Below, piece by piece: positions 58,928 to 64,000 of a stretch of DNA of 64,000 bases. Under the pieces are notes generated by a model that worked only from the letters and a program-made list of their open reading frames with translations, was not told the origin of the DNA and did no database searches. The stretch lies in contig NZ_BCRO01000055.1 of NCBI RefSeq assembly GCF_001552635.1, positions 1-64,000 of the forward strand. Reading direction: 5' to 3'. The first letter of the stretch is position 1; each line of letters opens with the position of its first letter. Both the position numbers and the translations under genes were made by a program. This DNA comes from Actinomadura hibisca NBRC 15177 (lineage in GTDB: Bacteria > Actinomycetota > Actinomycetes > Streptosporangiales > Streptosporangiaceae).

Positions 58928-60147
58928 GGCAGCTCCACCCTCAGCGTCGTTCCGGTCCCGGCGGGGCTGTCGACGCCGGTGGCGCCGTCCAGGGCCGCGA
59001 CCCGGCGGCGGATCCCGGCCAGGCCGGTGCCCCGGGCGGGGTCGGCCCCGCCGCGCCCATCGTCCCGCACCGTGATCACCAGGCGGGCCCCGTCCCGCCG
59101 GACCGCCACCTCGGCGCGGGAGGCGCCGCTGTGCTTGGCGACGTTGGTGAGGGCCTCGGCGACCACGAAGTAGGCGGCGGCCTCCACGGCGGCGGGCGCG
59201 CGCGTCCGGTCGTCGGGCAGGTCCAGGGTGACGGGGACGGGCTGCGCGGCGGCCAGCGCGCGGACCGCGCCGCCGAGGCCCCGGTCCGACAGGATCGGCG
59301 GGTAGATGCCGCGGATCACCCCGCGGAGCTGGGCGAGGGCGTCCTCGATGCCCTCGCGCGCCTCCAGGAACAGCGTGCGGGACGCCTCGGGGTCGGCGTC
59401 GAAGCGGCGGTCGGCCAGGCCCAGCCGCAGCGCCGCCGCGACGAGCTGGGCCTGGGTGCCGTCGTGCAGGTCGCGTTCGATGCGGCGCAGCTCGGCCCCG
59501 TGCGCCTCCAGCGCCTCGGCGCGGGTCTCGGTGAGCTGCTCGACGCGCTCGCTGAGGCTCACGCGCCGGGTCGGCCGCAGCAGCGTGTTGGCGAGCCGGG
59601 CCTGCCAGTAGGGGAAGCGGGGCACCAGCACCAGGAGGACGATCAGGTTCACCCCCGCCTGGAGGAACGGCAGGGTGAGCGCCTGCTTCCAGGTGTAGAG
59701 GTCCACGAACGCCGCCTGCGAGCCGGGCGGGGCCGCCCACCACCACAGCGGCAACGACAGCGCGAACACGATGCCCGGCACCAGCGCGATCGGCAGGATG
59801 CCCATGAACAGGCCGGTGAGGCCGTGCAGACACATCCAGGCGGCGTCGCGCCAGGTCGTCGGGGACCGCAGCAGCGTCAGCGCCTGCTCGACCGCGCCGC
59901 CGCGCGGCACGGGATAGGGCTCGGGGATCTCGTGGCCCAGCAGGCGGCCGGCGCGGCGGCGCTCGGCGTTGGCCAGCGCCCGCATCGGCCGCACCAGCTG
60001 CGGCAACCACGGCAGCGCGACCACCGTCAGCGAGAGCACGATCGCCAGCGGCAGCAGGCACAGGCCCAGGAGCGCGGGGAGCGCGGTGCGCAGTCCGGTC
60101 GCCGTGTAGACGGCGGCGTCGGCGACGCGCTTCAGGAACGGTCTCAT
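58915..60147 (-). CDS. Sensor histidine kinase, NarL/DesK type
   Basis: A 410-residue kinase with about four membrane segments in the first 190 residues (a Sensor-like multi-helix region), phosphoacceptor region LRRIERDLHDGTQAQLVAAAL (His in DLHDG) and an HATPase domain with YFVVAEALTNVAKHSGAS and GTGLAGIRRRV. ATG 60147 has GAGGGACGAG upstream. It is divergent from the ABC/FtsX transporter, a pairing seen in antibiotic- or envelope-stress systems. Confidence 0.92.
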   Translation of the reverse strand: MRPFLKRVADAAVYTATGLRTALPALLGLCLLPLAIVLSLTVVALPWLPQLVRPMRALANAERRRAGRLLGHEIPEPYPVPRGGAVEQALTLLRSPTTWRDAAWMCLHGLTGLFMGILPIALVPGIVFALSLPLWWWAAPPGSQAAFVDLYTWKQALTLPFLQAGVNLIVLLVLVPRFPYWQARLANTLLRPTRRVSLSERVEQLTETRAEALEAHGAELRRIERDLHDGTQAQLVAAALRLGLADRRFDADPEASRTLFLEAREGIEDALAQLRGVIRGIYPPILSDRGLGGAVRALAAAQPVPVTLDLPDDRTRAPAAVEAAAYFVVAEALTNVAKHSGASRAEVAVRRDGARLVITVRDDGRGGADPARGTGLAGIRRRVAALDGATGVDSPAGTGTTLRVELPCGS

Positions 60148-60312
60148 CTCGTCCCTCACGCTAGGGCACCGGAAAGGCGGGCGGACCGGGGCGAACCCCC
60201 CGGTCGTGGTGGAGCGGGCTACACCCCCGTTTCGGGAGAGTGCGCCCATGTGCCGGGGCCCGTGCCGAACCTAGGTTCGACCAGGTGAGCAGGGCTTTCC
60301 TGGGAGGGACCC

Positions 60313-61044
60313 ATGACGGTGTCGACGGCTGAGCGGACGGCGAGCGCGGTCCGGCTGGAACAGGTGCGCAAGACCTACGGGAAGGTGCGGGCGCTGGACG
60401 GGGTGTCCTGGGCGTTCCCGCGCGGCGGGTTCACCGCCGTGATGGGGCCTTCGGGGTCGGGCAAGAGCACGTTCCTGCAATGCGCGTCGGGGCTGGACCG
60501 GCCCACCGAGGGCACGGTGCGGATCGGCGACGTCGATCTCGGCAGCCTCAGCGAGGCCAGGCGGACGCGGTTGCGCCGCGACCGGATCGGCTTCGTGTTC
60601 CAGGCGTTCAACCTGATCCCGTCGATGGACGTCGAGCAGAACGTCACGCTGCCGCTCCGGCTCGCCGGGCGGGAGGCGGACCGGGAGTGGCTGGCCGAGG
60701 TGGTCGGCCGGGTCGGGCTCGGCGACCGGCTGCGGCACCGTCCCGCCGAGCTGTCGGGCGGCCAGCAGCAGCGGGCGGCGCTCGCCCGCGCCCTGATCAC
60801 CCGGCCCGAGGTGGTGTTCGCCGACGAGCCGACCGGCGCGCTCGACCCGCGCACCGCGCGCGAGGTGTTGCGGCTGCTGCGCGAGACCGTGGACCGCACG
60901 GGACAGACCCTGCTGCTGGTGACGCACGATCCGGTGGCGGCGGCGTGGGCCGACTCGGTGGTGTTCCTCAGCGAGGGCCGGATCGTGGACGAGATGGTCG
61001 CCCCCTCCCCCGCCGCCATCTCCGCCCGCTGGGAGTCGTTGTGA
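60313..61044 (+). CDS. ABC transporter ATP-binding protein (LolD/MacB type)
   Basis: A 243-residue ATPase with Walker A GPSGSGKST, Q-loop FVFQAFNLIPSM, signature LSGGQQQR, Walker B VVFADEPTGALD and H-loop THDP. It belongs to the family that works with FtsX-type permeases, one of which follows with a GTGA overlap. GGGAGG precedes the ATG. Confidence 0.94.
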   Translation: MTVSTAERTASAVRLEQVRKTYGKVRALDGVSWAFPRGGFTAVMGPSGSGKSTFLQCASGLDRPTEGTVRIGDVDLGSLSEARRTRLRRDRIGFVFQAFNLIPSMDVEQNVTLPLRLAGREADREWLAEVVGRVGLGDRLRHRPAELSGGQQQRAALARALITRPEVVFADEPTGALDPRTAREVLRLLRETVDRTGQTLLLVTHDPVAAAWADSVVFLSEGRIVDEMVAPSPAAISARWESL

Positions 61045-63482
61045 AGATACCCAGGGGGATCTTCGCCGGGCTCTTCGCGGCGCTGCTGTTCGCGGCAGTG
61101 TTGGTCGGCTCGTGCGGGGTGTTGCTGGAGTCGGCGCTGCGCGCGCACGCGCCCGTCGAGCGGTACGGCGCGGCGGCAGCGGTGGTCACCGGGCCGCAGC
61201 GCGTCGAGACGCGGGTCAAGCAGCTTGGGTCGCCACCAGCGAAGCAGAGCCGTCCGGTGGCCGAGCCCGCACGGGTTCCGGTCGCCATGGTTGAGCGGCT
61301 GCGCGCGGTGCCGGGAGTGCGGGCGGTGGTCGCGGACGTGTCGTTTCCCGTCCTGACCGGCGCGGGCGCGACGGTCTCCGGCCACGGCTGGGACTCGGCC
61401 GCGCTGCGCCCCTACAAGCTGAGCGCCGGACGCGCCCCGCAGGCTCCGGACGAGGTCGTGCTGAGCGCGGCGACCGGCGCGAAGGTCGGCGGCACCGTGC
61501 CGCTCCAGATCACCGGGAAGCCGCAGCCCTACCGCGTCACGGGCCTGGTCGGGGCCGGACCGGCGGCGGCGTTCTTCGCGCCGGGGACGGCCGCGACGCT
61601 GAGCGGCCACCCCGCCCACGCCGACGCCCTCGCCGTGCTCACCGACCGGGGCGTGAGCCCCCGCGTCCTCCAGGAGGCCGTCCGGGGGACGCCGGGCCTG
61701 CACGTCGCCACCGGGGCCGCGCGCGGCGACGCCGAGGACCCGGCGGTGGCCGCCGCCCGGCCCGACATGATCGAGCTGTCGGCCGTGCTCGGCGGCGTCG
61801 CGATCATGACGGCGCTGATCGTGATCGGCGGGCTCGGCGCGCTGTCGGTCCGCGAGCGCGCCCGCGAGCTGGCGCTGCTGCGCGCCGTCGGGGCCACCCC
61901 CGGGCAGGTGCGCGGCCAGATGGTCCGGCAGGCGCTCGGCGCGGCCGTCCCCGCCGGGGTGCTGGGCGGGGTGTCGTCGCTGGCGGCCGGGGCCGGGCTG
62001 CACGCCGCGATGATCTCCAAGGGCGTGCTGCCGGAGGGCTTCGGATTGTCGCTCAGCCCGCTGCCCGCCCTGGCGGCGCTGGGGATCACCGTGCTCGCAG
62101 CGGCCCTCACCACCTTGCTGGCCTCGTTGCGCACCGCCCGCATCCGGCCCGCTCAGGCGCTCGGTGAAGCGGCCCTGGAGCCGTCCGATCTGCCGCGCTG
62201 GCGGCGGGTGACGGGGCTGGTGTTCCTGGTGCTCGGCCTGAACTCCCTCGGCGTCTCGATGGCCACCGCCGGGCAGGCAGCGGCCGCGTCGGTCTCGGGG
62301 CTGGTGCTGACGCTCGTCATCGCGACGGCGCTGCTCGGGCCGTCGCTGGCCCGGATCGGCGACCGCGTGCTCGGCCCGCCGGTGGCCCGCCTGGCACCGG
62401 TGGCCGGGAAACTCGCCCGGCACGCCAGCACGACCGCCGCGCTGCGCGCCGGATCGGTGATCACGCCGGTGGCGCTGGCGGTGGCGTTCGCCGGGGTGCA
62501 GTTGTTCGCCCAGACCACGATGGTCCGCGCGGCCGAGGTGCAGGCCGCCGACGGCACTCGCGCCGACCAGGCGCTGGTGTCGGACGGGCCCGGCCTGCCG
62601 CCCGGCGCGGCCGAGGCCGTGCGGAGGACGCCCGGCGTGCGGGCCGCGACGCCCGTCAAGCACACCAGCGCGATCATGGCGGTCCGCGAGATGGGCGAGC
62701 AGGCGTTGCGTTCGTTGAGCGCCCGGGGCGTCACCCCCGACGCGGCCCGCACCATGGACCCCGGCGCCGTCTCCGGGCGGCTGGACGCCCTGACCGGCAC
62801 GGCGGTCGCGCTCAGCCGGGACGTGGCGGGCGGCGTCCGCGTCGGCTCCGCCGTCACGCTCTGGCTCGGCGACGGCACGCAGATCAAAGCCCGCGTCGTC
62901 GCGATCTACGAACGCGGCATGGGGTTCGGCGACCTGCTGCTGCCCCACGACCTGGCCGTAGCGCACTCCGCCTCCACACTCGACGATCAAATCCTGGTGG
63001 CGGGCACCGCCGACCTGCGCCAGATAACCGCCGCCTACGCGGGGGCGCGGGTGCTGCCCGCCGAGGCGCTGGCCGCGCGGCAGTCCGAGGCACTGCGGCT
63101 CCAGGGCTTCCTGTCGCTGGTGGTCGTGGCCGCCATCGCCGGGTTCATCGTGATCGGCCTGGTCACCACGCTGGCGCTGGCGACCGGGGCGCGGCGGCGC
63201 GAGTTCGCGCTGCTGCGGCAGGTCGGCGCGACCCGGCGGCAGGTGGTGCGGATGGTGCGGCTGGAGGCGGTGATCGTACTGGGCACCGGCCTGGTGGCGG
63301 GCGCGCTCATCGCCGGGGTGACGCTGCTGGCGTTCGCGACGGCGGTGACGGGGCTGCCGCTGCCCGCCGTCCCGCTACGGCCCGCCGCCGCGTTGCTGCT
63401 GGTGGTGGGCGGGTCCGGCGCGGCCGCGATGTCGCTGCCGGCCCGCGCGCTGCTGCGGCGGCGCGCGCCGGGCACGCTCTGA
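61041..63482 (+). CDS. FtsX-like ABC transporter permease
   Basis: An 813-residue permease with an N-terminal helix, a large extracytoplasmic domain, two FtsX domains (about 250-370 with RARELALLRAVGATPGQVRGQMV, and about 685-805 with RRREFALLRQVGATRRQVVRMV) and a mid-protein cluster of helices. Such ABC3-type complexes export antibiotics or lipids or transmit mechanical signals. The GTG start overlaps the ATPase stop. With the divergent two-component genes it probably forms one response unit. Confidence 0.92.
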   Translation: MKIPRGIFAGLFAALLFAAVLVGSCGVLLESALRAHAPVERYGAAAAVVTGPQRVETRVKQLGSPPAKQSRPVAEPARVPVAMVERLRAVPGVRAVVADVSFPVLTGAGATVSGHGWDSAALRPYKLSAGRAPQAPDEVVLSAATGAKVGGTVPLQITGKPQPYRVTGLVGAGPAAAFFAPGTAATLSGHPAHADALAVLTDRGVSPRVLQEAVRGTPGLHVATGAARGDAEDPAVAAARPDMIELSAVLGGVAIMTALIVIGGLGALSVRERARELALLRAVGATPGQVRGQMVRQALGAAVPAGVLGGVSSLAAGAGLHAAMISKGVLPEGFGLSLSPLPALAALGITVLAAALTTLLASLRTARIRPAQALGEAALEPSDLPRWRRVTGLVFLVLGLNSLGVSMATAGQAAAASVSGLVLTLVIATALLGPSLARIGDRVLGPPVARLAPVAGKLARHASTTAALRAGSVITPVALAVAFAGVQLFAQTTMVRAAEVQAADGTRADQALVSDGPGLPPGAAEAVRRTPGVRAATPVKHTSAIMAVREMGEQALRSLSARGVTPDAARTMDPGAVSGRLDALTGTAVALSRDVAGGVRVGSAVTLWLGDGTQIKARVVAIYERGMGFGDLLLPHDLAVAHSASTLDDQILVAGTADLRQITAAYAGARVLPAEALAARQSEALRLQGFLSLVVVAAIAGFIVIGLVTTLALATGARRREFALLRQVGATRRQVVRMVRLEAVIVLGTGLVAGALIAGVTLLAFATAVTGLPLPAVPLRPAAALLLVVGGSGAAAMSLPARALLRRRAPGTL

Positions 63483-63529
63483 CGTCGGCTATGCACCCCT
63501 CCGCCCGGTATCAGATCGTGATCAGGGCA

Positions 63530-63558
63530 GGGGGACCGAACCCTCCGGCCGGTCCCCC
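63530..63558 (+). terminator. Terminator of the ABC/FtsX operon
   Basis: A 9-bp perfect stem (63530-63538 with 63550-63558) and an 11-base loop starts 47 bases after the permease stop. Confidence 0.6.
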
Positions 63559-63633
63559 CGGTACCCCGGACGCCGTTAACATCTCCGGAGTGCCAAGATC
63601 CTGTTGGCATGATCTGTACCGGAACGGCGTGAA

Positions 63634-64000
63634 ATGGATGACCTCGATCTTCGCCCGCACCTGCCGGGCAACCTGCCGCAGCTGTTCGCCGACGGCGACC
63701 CGCACCGGGTGCTCTCGGTGCCGCTGCCGGCGGGGGACGTGGTCTGGCCGGACCCGGGCTTCCCGCAGCGCCAGCTCACGCTGCGCCCCGCGTTCTGGGT
63801 GAGCGAGGAGCCGGTCACCGGCGAGTTGTGGGCGCGGCTGCGCGCCGAGCACGGGCGCTCGGGCCTGTGGCCGCTGCTGCTGGACGACTCCGACCAGCCG
63901 TGGGGGGCCGGGCAGGTCGCGCCCGAGCCGGTGGACGAGATCGACAACTACGCGCCGATCGCGTTCATGTCCGAGGTGTGGCACGACTGGGCCGAGCAGG
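63634..64000 (+). CDS. DUF4253 domain protein, cut by the right edge
   Basis: An open frame from ATG 63634 to the edge gives 122 residues beginning MDDLDLRPHLPGNLPQLFADG, with RQLTLRPAFWVSEEP, the block GRSGLWPLLLDDSDQPWGAGQ and a final WHDWAEQ. The GLWPLLL stretch and surrounding order fit the DUF4253 family of uncharacterised, mostly actinobacterial proteins. No strong ribosome binding site is visible (GGAACGG is the best). Confidence 0.75.
   Translation, partial: MDDLDLRPHLPGNLPQLFADGDPHRVLSVPLPAGDVVWPDPGFPQRQLTLRPAFWVSEEPVTGELWARLRAEHGRSGLWPLLLDDSDQPWGAGQVAPEPVDEIDNYAPIAFMSEVWHDWAEQ

Overview
The window is a very GC-rich chromosomal segment from an actinomycete. The signs are strong third-position G/C codon use, GTG and TTG starts, densely packed genes with ATGA/GTGA overlaps, and the conserved actinobacterial order thrS - HIT - pgsA - acyltransferase - pimA - pdxS - pdxT - yebC - ruvC - ruvA - ruvB - yajC - secD - secF - apt - (rel). 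Gene content would fit Streptosporangiales (for example an Actinomadura-like genus), but that placement is an inference. I saw no tRNA or rRNA gene, insertion sequence, integrase or CRISPR array.

Region 1 (1-25260) is mostly housekeeping and read from the minus strand. It holds the N-terminus of a probable rel gene at the left edge, apt, the Sec accessory genes yajC-secD-secF, the Holliday-junction operon ruvCAB, an Eis-like acetyltransferase, yebC and pdxT, pdxS, a DUF3048 lipoprotein, a LemA-like protein, and the phosphatidylinositol-mannoside genes pgsA, acyltransferase and pimA. An EF-G-like translation GTPase and a Tat-exported polysaccharide deacetylase interrupt the ancestral order on the plus strand. 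A DCC-family protein, a HIT hydrolase, an Asp23 protein, a STAS protein and thrS follow. thrS is preceded by a short threonine-rich reading frame and a 17-bp hairpin, the layout of an attenuator.

Region 2 (25260-41000) is accessory metabolism and regulation: a sugar porter, a methyltransferase, a sulfonate operon ssuC-ssuB-ssuA-ssuD, two-component genes, a quinone oxidoreductase, an SDR facing an acyl-CoA dehydrogenase plus TetR regulator across a perfect 22-bp palindrome, a ThrE exporter, a cold-shock protein with a structured leader, and a secreted LVIVD-repeat protein.

Region 3 (41000-57600) holds a ten-gene minus-strand operon for 3-hydroxyanthranilate degradation by the 2-aminomuconate route. 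It runs from kynureninase to acetaldehyde dehydrogenase with a carboxylesterase inside. A candidate kynurenine formamidase and a LysR regulator lie about 5-6 kb away. The operon promoter, the formamidase promoter and the LVIVD-protein promoter carry the same spaced element (ATA-N17-TAT). Between them sits a probable ATP-grasp RiPP (graspetide-like) locus: two small proteins sharing a GxYDxExxxW block, an MvdD-like ATP-grasp ligase and an ABC exporter.

Region 4 (57600-64000) has an HU protein with a Lys/Ala-rich tail, a second two-component pair divergent from an ABC/FtsX-type transporter, and the start of a DUF4253 gene cut by the right edge.

All calls come from reading sequence and motifs; no database search or folding was run.
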